This document shows positions 25,048 through 34,770 of a DNA stretch of 64,000 nucleotides, in pieces. The notes below the pieces were generated by a model, which saw only the letters and a list, made by a program, of their open reading frames with translations, searched no databases and was not told the origin of the DNA. Within the stretch, counting starts at the first letter, position 1. Every line of letters begins with the position of its first letter. Source of the DNA: Pseudomonas entomophila (GTDB lineage Bacteria > Pseudomonadota > Gammaproteobacteria > Pseudomonadales > Pseudomonadaceae); NCBI RefSeq assembly GCF_029193575.1, contig NZ_JARGCS010000030.1:124001-188000 (forward strand), written 5' to 3'. A program made the translations under genes and the position numbers.

Positions 25048-25878
25048 TTACTTCGGGAAATCCGTCGACATCGCCAACTCACGCCACTGCGCCAGTTCCC
25101 CTTCGACGAACGCATGCTTGGCCTCGATCCGTGCCACCGCATCACTACCCAGCGGCAGGCGCAGCGGTGGCTGTTCGGCGTTGGCCAGGGTCAGCATGGC
25201 CTTGGCGAACTGGTTCGGGTCACCGGGCTGCGCATGGTTGACGGAGGCCGCGAAGGTGCGCATCTGGCCCACGGTCTCGCCGTAGTCGGGCAGTTCCAGG
25301 GCGGTCTTGACCAGCGACTGCTCATCGAGGAAGTCGGTACGGAAGAAGCCCGGCTCGACCACGGTGACCTTGATGCCCAGCGGCGTCAGTTCCTGGTGCA
25401 TGGCCTCGCTGATGCCTTCGACGGCGAACTTGGTCGAGCCGTATACGCCCCAGCCCATATAGCCCTGGTAGCCACCCAGCGACGAGATGTTGATGACGTG
25501 GCCGCTGCGCTGGCGGCGCATGTGCGGCAGCACCGCTCGGGTCACGTTGAGCAGGCCGAACACGTTGGTGGCGAACAGGCCTTCGACTTCGTGGGCGTTG
25601 GTTTCCTCGACCGCGCCCAGCACGCCGTAGCCGGCATTGTTGATCAGGATGTCGATACGCCCGAAGCGCTTGATGCCATCGGCGACGGCTTGATGGGCGT
25701 CGTCCTCGCGGGTCACGTCCAGGCGCACGGCCAGCAGGTTGGGGTGCTGGCCCAGGCGGGCCACGATGTCTTCAGGTTTGCGCGCGGTGGCGATGACCGC
25801 GTCGCCGGCCGCCAGGGCCTGTTGTGCGATCAGGGTGCCAAAACCACGGGAAGCGCCAGTGATGAGCCAAGTACGCAT
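25048..25878 (-). CDS. Short-chain dehydrogenase/reductase
   Basis: A 276-residue classical SDR. The cofactor loop TGASRGFG is at 7-14, NNAG at 80-83, Ser132/133, and the catalytic YGSTK with Tyr146 and Lys150. The ARKPED segment after the second strand suggests NADP preference. GGAGG lies upstream of the ATG. It is divergent from a LysR gene (128 bp between) and downstream lies the AraC remnant. The substrate is unknown. Confidence 0.88.
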   Translation of the reverse strand: MRTWLITGASRGFGTLIAQQALAAGDAVIATARKPEDIVARLGQHPNLLAVRLDVTREDDAHQAVADGIKRFGRIDILINNAGYGVLGAVEETNAHEVEGLFATNVFGLLNVTRAVLPHMRRQRSGHVINISSLGGYQGYMGWGVYGSTKFAVEGISEAMHQELTPLGIKVTVVEPGFFRTDFLDEQSLVKTALELPDYGETVGQMRTFAASVNHAQPGDPNQFAKAMLTLANAEQPPLRLPLGSDAVARIEAKHAFVEGELAQWRELAMSTDFPK

Positions 25879-26006
25879 GTCAACTCCTCCTGTTACGGAC
25901 CCTGCACCGTGCAGGGCCTTCTCGATGAGTTGACGCTACTGTAGGGCGTGCCTATTTCTGCGATAATCCCAATAATTTTTCATTGTCTTATGAGAGTTTT
26001 TCATCA

Positions 26007-26909
26007 ATGAAGGCGCCCGGCACCCCCGACCTTTCGCTGTTCCTGTGCATCGCCCGGCACCTTAATTTCAGCCGTGCCGCCGTCGAGCTGGGGCTGACCC
26101 CATCGGCCCTGAGCCATGCCTTGAGGGCCCTGGAAACCCGCCTGAACGTGCGCCTGTTCAACCGCACCACCCGCAGCGTGGCCCTGACCGAGGCCGGTGA
26201 GCGCCTGTACCAGCGGCTACAGCCAGCGTTTCGCGATATCGCCGATGCGCTGGAAGACCTCAACAGCTTCCGCGACAAGCCCTCCGGCAACCTGCGCATC
26301 ACCGCCGGGCGCGCCGCGGTGGAGCTGGCGTTGTTGCCGCTGGCCAACCGTTTCCTCGCCGCCTACCCGGATGTGCGTTTGGAGATCGTCGCGGACGATG
26401 CGCTGGTGGACATGGTCGGTGCCGGGTTCGATGCCGGGGTACGCTTGGGCGAGCGATTGCAGGCGGACATGGTGTCATTGCCGATCGGGCCGTACCTGCG
26501 CTCGGTGGTGGTCGGCGCGCCGGCCTTGTTCGAGCGTCACCCGCTGCCGATGCAGCCGCAGGACCTGCGGGGCTTGCCGTGCATCGGCCATCGCTTTCCC
26601 AGTGGCGCGCTGTACCGCTGGGAGTTCGAGCGCGGTGGTATGCGTCTGGAAGTGGATGTGCAGGGGCCGTTGGTGTTGGGAGACCTGACACTGATGATCG
26701 GCTCGGCACTCGATGGCGTGGGGCTGGCCTACGTGTTCGAAGACATGGTGCGTGAGCACCTGGCCAGCGGGCGGTTGCTACAGGTGCTGGGAGACTGGTC
26801 GTATTACTATCCGGGGTTTCACCTGTACTACCCGAGCCGTCGCCAGGTGCCGGCGGCGCTCAAGGCGTTCATCGAGTTCGCCCGTGGGCATCGGGATGTG
26901 CCGTCCTGA
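26007..26909 (+). CDS. LysR-type transcriptional regulator
   Basis: A 300-residue LysR protein of the CrgA/AaeR-like branch. The N-terminal helix-turn-helix reads LCIARHLNFSRAAVELGLTP then SALSHALRALETRLNVRLFN. Start at 26007 (ATG) is preferred over an upstream TTG at 25983; no good ribosome-binding site is visible for either. It is divergent from the SDR gene, its likely target. Confidence 0.87.
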   Translation: MKAPGTPDLSLFLCIARHLNFSRAAVELGLTPSALSHALRALETRLNVRLFNRTTRSVALTEAGERLYQRLQPAFRDIADALEDLNSFRDKPSGNLRITAGRAAVELALLPLANRFLAAYPDVRLEIVADDALVDMVGAGFDAGVRLGERLQADMVSLPIGPYLRSVVVGAPALFERHPLPMQPQDLRGLPCIGHRFPSGALYRWEFERGGMRLEVDVQGPLVLGDLTLMIGSALDGVGLAYVFEDMVREHLASGRLLQVLGDWSYYYPGFHLYYPSRRQVPAALKAFIEFARGHRDVPS

Positions 26910-26959
26910 ACATCGCGCCCTCCTTGGCGTGCGTCGGCAGAACAGCGCATGATGCGCCC

Positions 26960-27916
26960 ATGCCTCGAATCTCTGCGTTGCACGCCCTTCGCCGCAGCCT
27001 GCGCCCAGCCTCGCACCTGACCCTGTGGCTGCGCTACCGCGCGCCCTATCACTGGCCTTCGACCCTGGCTTTTTTCGCCGCCCGCTGCATCCCCGGCATC
27101 GAGACCTTCAGCAACGGTGTCTACCGGCGCAGCTACGTGCATGCCGGGTATCACGGCCTATTGGAAGCACGCCCCGTCGACGGCCGTTGGCTGCAGGTGT
27201 GCGTCACGCCCACGCCCTTGGCGCAACTGCCGGGGCTGGTGGCGCGCTTGCGGCGGGTCTTCGACTTGGATGCCGACCCCCTGCGCATCGCCAAGGCGCT
27301 CGGCCAGGACCCGTTGATGGCACGCCTGCTCGCCGCCCGGCCGGGGCTGCGTGTGCCGCGCGGTTGGGACCCGTTCGAGCAGGCCATGCGCACCGTGCTC
27401 GGCCAGCAGGTCAGCGTGGCAGGCGCCATGACCTTGGCCGGGCGCCTGGTGATACGCCATGGCCGGCCTTTCCAGCTCCAGGCCCCAGGGCTCAGCCACG
27501 TGTTTCCGCCCGCTGCAGCGGTCGCCAGCGCCCAGCTCGATGGCTTGGGCATGCCGCGCGCACGTGCCGCGACGCTCGCTACCCTGGCCCAGGCGCTGAT
27601 CGACCAACCCGGGCTGCTGCGCCCTGGCCAGCCGTTGGCCGCAGCCGTGGACGGCTTGTGCCGCCTCAAGGGCATCGGCCCGTGGAGCGCCCATTACCTG
27701 GCCTTGCGCCAGGTCGGCGCCGACGATGCCTTGCCGTTGGGGGACGTTGCGCTGGCCAAGGCCTTGCGCCTGCTGGAGGGGCATGAGGCGCAGCTGGCCG
27801 AGCGCGCACTGGCCTGGCGACCGTGGCGCGCCTATGCCGCGCAGCACCTGTGGGCGTCATTGGCCGATGTGCAGCCAACGAGCGCCGACCGCCCGTCGCC
27901 CCGACGCCGCAACTGA
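26960..27916 (+). CDS. alkA: DNA-3-methyladenine glycosylase (AlkA type)
   Basis: A 318-residue base-excision-repair glycosylase that removes alkylated purines. The helix-hairpin-helix LKGIGPWSAHYLALRQ and the downstream catalytic Asp in LPLGDVALAK are visible, as is the HhH-GPD lead-in FEQAMRTVLGQQVSVAGA. The N-terminal AlkA domain is recognisable (PYHWPSTLAFFAARCIPG). No Ada methyltransferase domain is fused. A frame from 26924 exists, but the ATG at 26960 is the first sensible start. Ogt lies far away (8421), so the two are not co-transcribed. Confidence 0.88.
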   Translation: MPRISALHALRRSLRPASHLTLWLRYRAPYHWPSTLAFFAARCIPGIETFSNGVYRRSYVHAGYHGLLEARPVDGRWLQVCVTPTPLAQLPGLVARLRRVFDLDADPLRIAKALGQDPLMARLLAARPGLRVPRGWDPFEQAMRTVLGQQVSVAGAMTLAGRLVIRHGRPFQLQAPGLSHVFPPAAAVASAQLDGLGMPRARAATLATLAQALIDQPGLLRPGQPLAAAVDGLCRLKGIGPWSAHYLALRQVGADDALPLGDVALAKALRLLEGHEAQLAERALAWRPWRAYAAQHLWASLADVQPTSADRPSPRRRN

Positions 27917-28089
27917 TCGAACGGGGCAGGGGCCATGGGGTTCTTCCGCTAAGGTGCTAGAGGATCCCGCGCGCGATCATTAGCCCCGGCGAATGGACTG
28001 CCGCTTGGGCATGCGCATTATCAATTGGCACCTCGTCCGCAGAGCGCGTACCACCCAATAACAGGCCGTCCATACAGAGAGGTCGTACC

Positions 28090-28353
28090 ATGTCGTTGAT
28101 AGGCGTTTCGATGCTAGAGATGCGGCAGATGATCGAGCAAGCCTGCCTGCCCGACCGCTGCGAGGTGTCCTGCCCGGATGGCACCAGCCTGACCATTCGC
28201 CTCGGCCAGGGCCAGAGCCTGGATGATTGCCTGACCCGAACCGGCGTGCCCCTGGACAGCCTCAACAACTGCCGCGATGTCGTCGACCTGGTGGCGCAAC
28301 TGCGCAAGGAGCAGCGCCTGGGCCACCCCCACGTGCTCAAAGCCAGCGCTTGA
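28090..28353 (+). CDS. DUF1652 protein
   Basis: An 87-residue protein that fits my memory of DUF1652, a Pseudomonas family of unknown function. It has a small alpha/beta pattern (EVSCPDGTSLTIRLGQ). It is free-standing; the preceding 170 bases (27917-28089) show nothing else. A second DUF1652 gene lies at 62818-63078. Confidence 0.75.
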   Translation: MSLIGVSMLEMRQMIEQACLPDRCEVSCPDGTSLTIRLGQGQSLDDCLTRTGVPLDSLNNCRDVVDLVAQLRKEQRLGHPHVLKASA

Positions 28354-28371
28354 GCGCTACTGCGCCTGGGG

Positions 28372-28983
28372 TCAGCCTAGGCTGGCCGGGCGCACGTATT
28401 CCGGCATCAAGCCAGACCAGAACAGGATCATCGACACTAGGATGGTCACCAGCAGCAACAACCCCACGCCCCACACGCAGGTCGAGAACAGCAGCGCCTG
28501 CTCCTTGCGCAGGCGCAGGAAGGTCTGCAAGCCGCCATACAGCAGCACGGTGGCGTAGGCCGAGGCGGCCAGCAGCACCAGCACCGCCAGCCAGCGCATG
28601 GGCACCAGCCCCACCACCCCGGCCAAGAACCATGGCGTCGCGCAGTAGGCGGCGAAGCCGATGCATTGGTTCAGGCTGGGTTCGGCGTCGAAGCCGCGAG
28701 ACATCCAGCGAATCATCACCCCCATGAGCATCACGCCAACCACGGTGGTGGCGTATAGCAGCCCAGCCAACTGCGCGGCGCTGGTCAGCCCTAGGCGCAC
28801 ATTGTCTTCGCCGGCCAGGCTCCAGCCGAAGGTGGTGGTGCCGACGAACAGGCACAGCGCCGGGACCAGCGCCAGGGCCAGCAGGCGCGGCAGGTATTGT
28901 TGCGGGTGGGCTTCCTCGGCGCGGCGGATATCCAGCCAGGCGTCGGCGGGGTGGGTGAAGAGCTTGAGCAAGGGGCTGTTCAT
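28372..28983 (-). CDS. Yip1-family inner-membrane protein
   Basis: A 203-residue protein with five hydrophobic segments (about 33-52, 70-88, 110-128, 134-152, 170-190). The N-terminus LLKLFTHPADAWLDIRRAEE and the motif YCATPWFLAGVVGLVP fit the YIP1 superfamily. Its bacterial function is unknown. It converges on the DUF1652 gene with 18 bp between stops. GGAG lies upstream of the ATG. Confidence 0.8.
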   Translation of the reverse strand: MNSPLLKLFTHPADAWLDIRRAEEAHPQQYLPRLLALALVPALCLFVGTTTFGWSLAGEDNVRLGLTSAAQLAGLLYATTVVGVMLMGVMIRWMSRGFDAEPSLNQCIGFAAYCATPWFLAGVVGLVPMRWLAVLVLLAASAYATVLLYGGLQTFLRLRKEQALLFSTCVWGVGLLLLVTILVSMILFWSGLMPEYVRPASLG

Positions 28984-29069
28984 GGCGGTCTCCTCCAGGG
29001 GCGGGCCCTCTAGCGTATGGAGACGCGTGGATCACGGCAGGTTCACCCGGGTTTGCCGCCGTTGATCGC

Positions 29070-29384
29070 CTATTGCAGTTCCAGCAGCAGGTTCAGGCCA
29101 CCGTCACCGCATTTGCCGTGGTCGCGGACCACACCGCGGTAGGTGCGCCCGTCCCAGGTGAAGGCGACGCTGTGGGCGCGCTCGACCTTGTCGGGCAGCG
29201 GCGGCAGGATGTGCAGGCGCATCGCCGGGCGACCTTGTAGGTTGAGGGCCGCCAGTTGGACTTGGCACTCGACGCTCAGGGCGACCGGACCGAACAGGGT
29301 ATCGCGCACGTAGTCCAGTTGCAGGCTGTTGCTGGGGGCGCGGCAGGGCTTTTTCATGGCTGCTGTGGCCGGTTGGCGTTGCAC
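29070..29384 (-). CDS. Conserved hypothetical protein
   Basis: About 104 residues; cytoplasmic, with no signal peptide or membrane segment. I recognise no family. Start choice is open: GTG at 29384 has GGAG 9 bases upstream; ATG at 29357 (MKKPCRAPSNS) would shorten it by 9 residues. A 10-codon frame begins at 29386 and its stop overlaps the 29357 ATG. The protein ends in the charged stretch RDHGKCGDGGLNLLLELQ. Confidence 0.5.
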   Translation of the reverse strand: MQRQPATAAMKKPCRAPSNSLQLDYVRDTLFGPVALSVECQVQLAALNLQGRPAMRLHILPPLPDKVERAHSVAFTWDGRTYRGVVRDHGKCGDGGLNLLLELQ

Positions 29385-29470
29385 ATGGGCGGGCTCCTGG
29401 TGAAAGGCGCGGTGCATCGTTGTTTTGAGGCTGTCGGGGCTGGGATGTTCAAAGTTTTTTAGCGGGGTGG

Positions 29471-29562
29471 CGGCCCTGTCGCGGGGCGAGCCCCGCACCT
29501 ACCCGCTATATCTGGGAGCTGCGCTGTACCTGTGGGAGTGGGCTCGCCCCGCGATAGGGCCG
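29471..29562. repeat. Inverted REP pair
   Basis: Cores at 29471-29500 (CGGCCCTGTCGCGGGGCGAG...) and 29541-29562 (GGCTCGCCCCGCGATAGGGC) face each other. They lie between the hypothetical gene and the START-domain gene. Confidence 0.6.
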
Positions 29563-29582
29563 GCAGCCAAAACCAAAACGCC

Positions 29583-30188
29583 TCAGGGCTGACGCTCCGC
29601 CACCGCCCGCAGGGTCTTCAGCGTCACCATCGGCGCATCCACCACGAACCGATTGGCCAACCACCCTGGCACCGCGCCGGCCGGGTCGGCCTGCAGCTGG
29701 TAGGTCACTTCGGTGTCCTTCTCGCCCATCGGCTTCATGATCCACTCACCGTGCAGCTGGCGCACGCGAATCAGCCCCGGCTCGACCGGCACCTTATCCG
29801 GGTCGGCGCTCAGATGACGCACCAGGGTGCCATCGTCGAGCCGCTCGCTGCGTACCCGCAGCACCATGTCGCGTGCCTGCGCCGGCCAGGGCAGGTCGGT
29901 GGTGAGGTAGACCCAGGTGCTGTCGCCGTCCACCTCCAGCAGGCGCATCTGCTCGCAGGCGTACAACCACTTGCAGGCCACGCGCAGGTTTTCCTGCAGG
30001 TCGGTCAGGGTGCGTACGCTGGCCTTGATGCGGGTCACGCCACGGAACTGCTTGTAGGGGGAACCCGGCACGTCGGCGAGGTAGACGTCGATGTCGTGGG
30101 CCTGGGTGTCCATGTGCCAGTCGTCGGCGCGCGGCGCCGTGACGGGCAGCAGCAGGAGCAGGGCGAACAGCAGGCGGGGCAGGGTCAT
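29583..30188 (-). CDS. START-domain periplasmic protein
   Basis: A 201-residue exported protein with a signal peptide (RLLFALLLLLPVTAPRA). The mature part is a START domain, a hydrophobic ligand-binding fold: AHDIDVYLADVPGSPYKQFR, then TWVYLTTDLPWPAQARDMVL. Such bacterial proteins may bind lipids. The ATG at 30188 opens the signal peptide; there is no clear ribosome-binding site. Function and partners are unknown. Confidence 0.82.
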   Translation of the reverse strand: MTLPRLLFALLLLLPVTAPRADDWHMDTQAHDIDVYLADVPGSPYKQFRGVTRIKASVRTLTDLQENLRVACKWLYACEQMRLLEVDGDSTWVYLTTDLPWPAQARDMVLRVRSERLDDGTLVRHLSADPDKVPVEPGLIRVRQLHGEWIMKPMGEKDTEVTYQLQADPAGAVPGWLANRFVVDAPMVTLKTLRAVAERQP

Positions 30189-30289
30189 GGGAGGGCGCCG
30201 GCAAGGAGGGGGAATCCAGTATGCGCGGCGAGGATGAAGCCTGTCATGAAGGTTGCTGCGTCGGGCTGCTTTGCAGCCCCTTCGCGACA

Positions 30290-30339
30290 CAAGGCCGCTG
30301 CCACAATGGCCTGTCTTGGGCCTGTGGGCAGCGGCCTTG
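30290..30339. repeat. Hairpin between the START and UGHase genes
   Basis: CAAGGCCGCTGCCACA (30290-30305) pairs with TGTGGGCAGCGGCCTTG (30323-30339) with one bulge. It lies just past the stop of the ureidoglycine aminohydrolase gene and could end its transcript. Confidence 0.55.
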
Positions 30340-30345
30340 CGGGCC

Positions 30346-31182
<837 letters not shown>

Positions 31183-31288
31183 GGACAGTCTCGACTTGTT
31201 GTTCTCTCCCCGTGCCGGGAACCGCACCGGCCGGTGCGGCGCAGGGGATGCACGAACAGCATAGGGGCGAGCCTGCGCCATCCACAAA

Positions 31289-32680
31289 TTAAATGTTGGA
31301 ATACTCGGTATTTGGTGACTGAATGCGTACGCTGCGCCCGGCATGCCCTTCAGGCAATCGGTCGCCTTGGCCGAACAGCTTGTGGCGCAAGGTGCCGTCC
31401 TGGTAGGCCAGCGGGTAGCGGCCCCGGCGCTGCAACTCCGGCACCAGCAGGTCGACGACGTGCCGCAGGTCGTCGGGTTGCACGGCATAGGTGAGGTTGA
31501 AGCCGTCGATGCCGGTCTGGTCGAGCCAGGTCTCCAGCTGGTCGGCCACTTCGCTGGGTGAGCCCAGCAGCACTGGGCCGCGTCCGCCGAGGCCGACGAA
31601 CTCGGCGGCTTCGCGCACCGTCCACTGGCGGTTCGGGTCGGCGGCGGTGAAGGCTGCCAGGGCCGCGCGGCCAGCGTCGTTCTCCACGTATTCGATGGGC
31701 GCGTCCGGGTCGAGGCCGGCGAAGTCGATGCCGGTCCAGCCCGAGAGCAGCGCCAGGGCGGCGTCAAGGTCGACGTAGCGGCGGTATTCGGCGAAGCGCG
31801 CTTCGGCCTGTTCGCGGGTGTCGGCGACGATCAGCAGCGCTTGGGCGTAGATCAGTACCTCGTCGCGTCCACGCCCGGCGACTTCGCTGGCCTGGCGGAT
31901 GCCGTCGGCGTAGCGGCGCAGCACGGTTGGCGTCGGCCCGCTGATGAACACGCATTCGGCATGGCGCGCGGCGAACTGCTGGCCGCGCGCCGAGGCGCCG
32001 GCCTGGAACAGCACCGGGGTCCGCTGGGGGGATGGTTGGCACAGGTGCATGCCAGGCACCTGGAAGTGTTCGCCGGCATGCTGGATCGGGTGCACGCGCG
32101 ACGGCTCGATGTAACGGCCGGTGTCGCGTTCGAGCAGCACCGCGTCATCCTCCCAGCTCTGCTCCCAGAGCTTGTACAGCACTTCCAGGTATTCCTCGGC
32201 CAAGTCGTAGCGCTGGTCGTGGCCAAGCTGGCGCGACAGGCCCAGGTTGCGTGCGGCGCTGTCGAGGTAGCCGGTGACGATGTTCCAGCCCACCCGGCCA
32301 TCGGTCAGGTGGTCGAGCGTGGACATGCGCCGGGCGAAGGGGTACGGGTGTTCGTAGGTGAGCGAGAAGGTCACGCCGAAGCCCAGGTGCCGGGTCACCC
32401 CGGCCATGGCCGGAACCAGCAGGAGTGGATCATTGACCGGCACCTGCACGCCGCCGCGCAGGGCTGCCTCGGGGCCGCCCTGGTAGACGTCGTAGATGCC
32501 CAGCACGTCGGCGATGAACAGGCCATCGAACAGGCCGCGTTCAAGCAGGCGGGCCAGGTCGGTCCAATAGTCGAGGCGGTTGAACGCCACGCTGGTGTTG
32601 CGTGGGTGGCGCCACAGTCCAGGGGACTGGTGGCTGGCGGCGTTCATGCTGAAGGCGTTGAAGCGAATCGGGCGTGGCAT
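31289..32680 (-). CDS. LLM-class flavin-dependent monooxygenase (second copy)
   Basis: A 463-residue NtaA/SnaA/DszA-family enzyme with the same landmarks as the copy at 4629-6002: LWRHPRNTSVAFNRLDYW, DGLFIADVLGIYDVY and YPFARRMSTLDHLTDGRVGW. GGAG lies 6-7 bases before the ATG at 32680. It follows an Ssu-type binding protein by 10 bp, so both are one operon. As before, a partner flavin reductase is absent. The two copies are clearly related but diverged. Confidence 0.87.
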   Translation of the reverse strand: MPRPIRFNAFSMNAASHQSPGLWRHPRNTSVAFNRLDYWTDLARLLERGLFDGLFIADVLGIYDVYQGGPEAALRGGVQVPVNDPLLLVPAMAGVTRHLGFGVTFSLTYEHPYPFARRMSTLDHLTDGRVGWNIVTGYLDSAARNLGLSRQLGHDQRYDLAEEYLEVLYKLWEQSWEDDAVLLERDTGRYIEPSRVHPIQHAGEHFQVPGMHLCQPSPQRTPVLFQAGASARGQQFAARHAECVFISGPTPTVLRRYADGIRQASEVAGRGRDEVLIYAQALLIVADTREQAEARFAEYRRYVDLDAALALLSGWTGIDFAGLDPDAPIEYVENDAGRAALAAFTAADPNRQWTVREAAEFVGLGGRGPVLLGSPSEVADQLETWLDQTGIDGFNLTYAVQPDDLRHVVDLLVPELQRRGRYPLAYQDGTLRHKLFGQGDRLPEGHAGRSVRIQSPNTEYSNI

Positions 32681-32690
32681 GCGACGCTCC

Positions 32691-33671
32691 TCAGGGCAAG
32701 ACGGAGGCCGGGTAGACGGCATCGGCCACCGCAAGCTTGCGCGGAATCAGGCCCAGGCCCTGGAAGGTGTCGGCGAGCTTCTGCTGTTCGGCGACGATCT
32801 GCGGGGTGATGGCCACGGCATTGTAGTTGCGCCGCTCGCTGGCCACTTGCAGCACGTCGGCGCCGATCCCCAGTTGCGGTGCGAGCAGGGCGGCGACCTC
32901 GGCCGGCTTGGCATTGGCCCATTGGGTGGCCTTGGACAGCTCGGCGAAGAAGGTCTTCAACCATTCGCGGTGTTGGTCGGCGAAGGCGGCGGTGGAGAGG
33001 TAGAAGGTACGGTTGTTGGACAGCCCGCTGCCGTCGCGCAGGTTCTTCAGTCCCGGCTGGTGCTCGGCGGCGGCGAGGAAGGGGTCCCACAGGGTCACCG
33101 CCTCGACGCTGCCCGACTGCAAGGCGGCCACGGCGTCGGCGGCGTTATTGACGTAGGCGGGGGTGATGTCCTGGTAGCTCAGGCCGGCTTCCTGTAGGGC
33201 CACGGCCAGCAGGTACTGGGCGTTCCAGCCGCGACCGGTGGCCACGCGCTTGCCCTTGAGGGCTTGCACCGAGGTGATGTGGTCCTGGTCGCGCACCACC
33301 AGGCCGATGCCCCGCGGGTAGGGCTGTTCGGCCGCCAGGTACACCACAGGCTTGCCGGCGGCCTGGGCGAACACCGACGGGGCGTCGGCGGCATGGCCCA
33401 GGTCGATGGCGCCGGTGCTCAGGGCTTCGAGCACCTGGGGGCCGGCGGCGAATTCGTACCAGCTGACCTTCACCCCTTGTGCGGCCAGGGCTTTTTCCAG
33501 GGCACCGCTGCTTTTGAGGATGTTGATGCTGTTGAACTTCTGGTAGCCGATGCGCAGGGTCTTGGCGTCGTCGGCCAGGGCGTCGGCCCAGGGCAGGAGT
33601 GCACTGGCGAGGCTGGCCAGCAGGCCGCCGAGCAGCAGGCGGCGCAGGGGGGAGAAGGCGCGGGTGGGCAT
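32691..33671 (-). CDS. Aliphatic-sulfonate-type ABC substrate-binding protein (SsuA-like), orphan
   Basis: A 326-residue periplasmic binding protein of the SsuA/TauA group: signal peptide through about residue 33, then LRIGYQKFNSINILKSSGAL and AIDLGHAADAPSVFAQAAGK. It captures organosulfonates or sulfate esters. No permease or ATPase gene lies nearby, so it must use a transporter encoded elsewhere or be non-transporting. It is the first gene of a two-gene operon with an LLM monooxygenase; import plus oxidative desulfonation is the natural reading. Confidence 0.85.
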   Translation of the reverse strand: MPTRAFSPLRRLLLGGLLASLASALLPWADALADDAKTLRIGYQKFNSINILKSSGALEKALAAQGVKVSWYEFAAGPQVLEALSTGAIDLGHAADAPSVFAQAAGKPVVYLAAEQPYPRGIGLVVRDQDHITSVQALKGKRVATGRGWNAQYLLAVALQEAGLSYQDITPAYVNNAADAVAALQSGSVEAVTLWDPFLAAAEHQPGLKNLRDGSGLSNNRTFYLSTAAFADQHREWLKTFFAELSKATQWANAKPAEVAALLAPQLGIGADVLQVASERRNYNAVAITPQIVAEQQKLADTFQGLGLIPRKLAVADAVYPASVLP

Positions 33672-33735
33672 GACGGGATTCCTTTGCGGGCTAGGGCAGT
33701 GTGCACCCAGCGTAAGGAGGAGGGGGTGGGGTTTT

Positions 33736-33800
33736 CAATTTTTTAATTCCAATTTGTTAGATTGTTTTATTATTTTTATATCCTTTTTGATTTTTGAAGT
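33736..33800. other. AT-rich intergenic segment
   Basis: This stretch is dominated by A/T runs (TTTTTTAATTCCAATTTG, ATTGTTTTATTATTTTTATA), sharply unlike its GC-rich surroundings. It lies upstream of both the sulfonate-binding-protein operon (minus) and the propeller gene (plus). It could serve as UP element, CysB-type or H-NS-like (MvaT/TurA) target. Confidence 0.4.
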
Positions 33801-33876
33801 GGGCGTTTCTCTCGCGGGGTCGACATTTTTTTCACATCACATTGCTAGCATCGCCGGCTCGAACGAGGAGCGGTGA

Positions 33877-34770
33877 ATGATTCAGATTTTGCGCATGCGT
33901 GGGGTCCGTATGGGGCTGGCGGCCGGTGCCGGGGTGGTGGCGTGCGCCTTGGGGTTCTTTGCCTGGCAGAGCTTCTACCCGGTGCAGGCCTCCGAGGGCT
34001 GGGAGGTACAGGTGCTGCACCGCTCGGTGACCAAGGCCGCTTCGCTGCTGCCGATGGCCGACGGTAGCCTGTTGGTCAGTCGGGAACTGGACGATGGGCG
34101 TGGCAGCATCCTCAAGATCACCGCCCAGGGCGACCGTGTGGTGCTGGTCGAGGGGCTGTCCAAGCCCGACGGGATGGTCGCTGCCGAGGGCGGCTGGGTG
34201 TTCAGCCAGGAAGGCGGGCGCGCGCCCGTAAGCCTGGCCCGCGATGGTCAGCTCACGGCGCTGTTCGAAGGTGACAGTGTTCAAGGGTTGTGGAACGACG
34301 GCGAGCACCTCTATGCCATTGAGGACCGCAAGGGCAATGGCCGGCTGATGCGCTACGACTGGCGCAGTGGCCAGCTCGATGTGCTGCGCTCGGGCCTGAC
34401 CGAGACCGAAGGCCTGACGCGTTGCGCTGATGGCCGCCTGTTGTATACCGAAAAAGCCGCCGGCACGGTCCGCGCACTGGGTGACGATGGCCACGATCCG
34501 GTGCTGGTCGAGGGGCTGCGCAACCCAACGTTCCTGTTCTGCGATGCACGGGGCCTGTGGATCAGCGAAGACTCCACCCATCGCGCGCGGCTGCTGCGCA
34601 TCGATGCCGACGGCAAGCGCCACACGGTGCTGTCGTTCCTCAAGGCGCCCCAGGCGATCGTGCCGGACGGCAAGGGGAGCTATCTGCTTGCCGAAGGGGG
34701 GCGCAACCGGGTGCTGCGACTCACCCCGCCCGAGGCGGCTGCCAGCGAGCAGTTGGCACAGCAGCACTGA
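33877..34770 (+). CDS. SMP-30/NHL-like beta-propeller protein, membrane-anchored
   Basis: A 297-residue protein with an N-terminal hydrophobic anchor or signal (GLAAGAGVVACALGFFAWQS) and repeats of the form DG-LL-S-E... (MADGSLLVSRELD, CADGRLLYTEKAA, DARGLWISEDSTH), typical of six-bladed gluconolactonase/strictosidine-synthase-like propellers. Its substrate is unknown. GAGGAG lies 6 bases before the ATG. Its stop directly abuts the stop of the convergent methyltransferase gene. Confidence 0.7.
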   Translation: MIQILRMRGVRMGLAAGAGVVACALGFFAWQSFYPVQASEGWEVQVLHRSVTKAASLLPMADGSLLVSRELDDGRGSILKITAQGDRVVLVEGLSKPDGMVAAEGGWVFSQEGGRAPVSLARDGQLTALFEGDSVQGLWNDGEHLYAIEDRKGNGRLMRYDWRSGQLDVLRSGLTETEGLTRCADGRLLYTEKAAGTVRALGDDGHDPVLVEGLRNPTFLFCDARGLWISEDSTHRARLLRIDADGKRHTVLSFLKAPQAIVPDGKGSYLLAEGGRNRVLRLTPPEAAASEQLAQQH

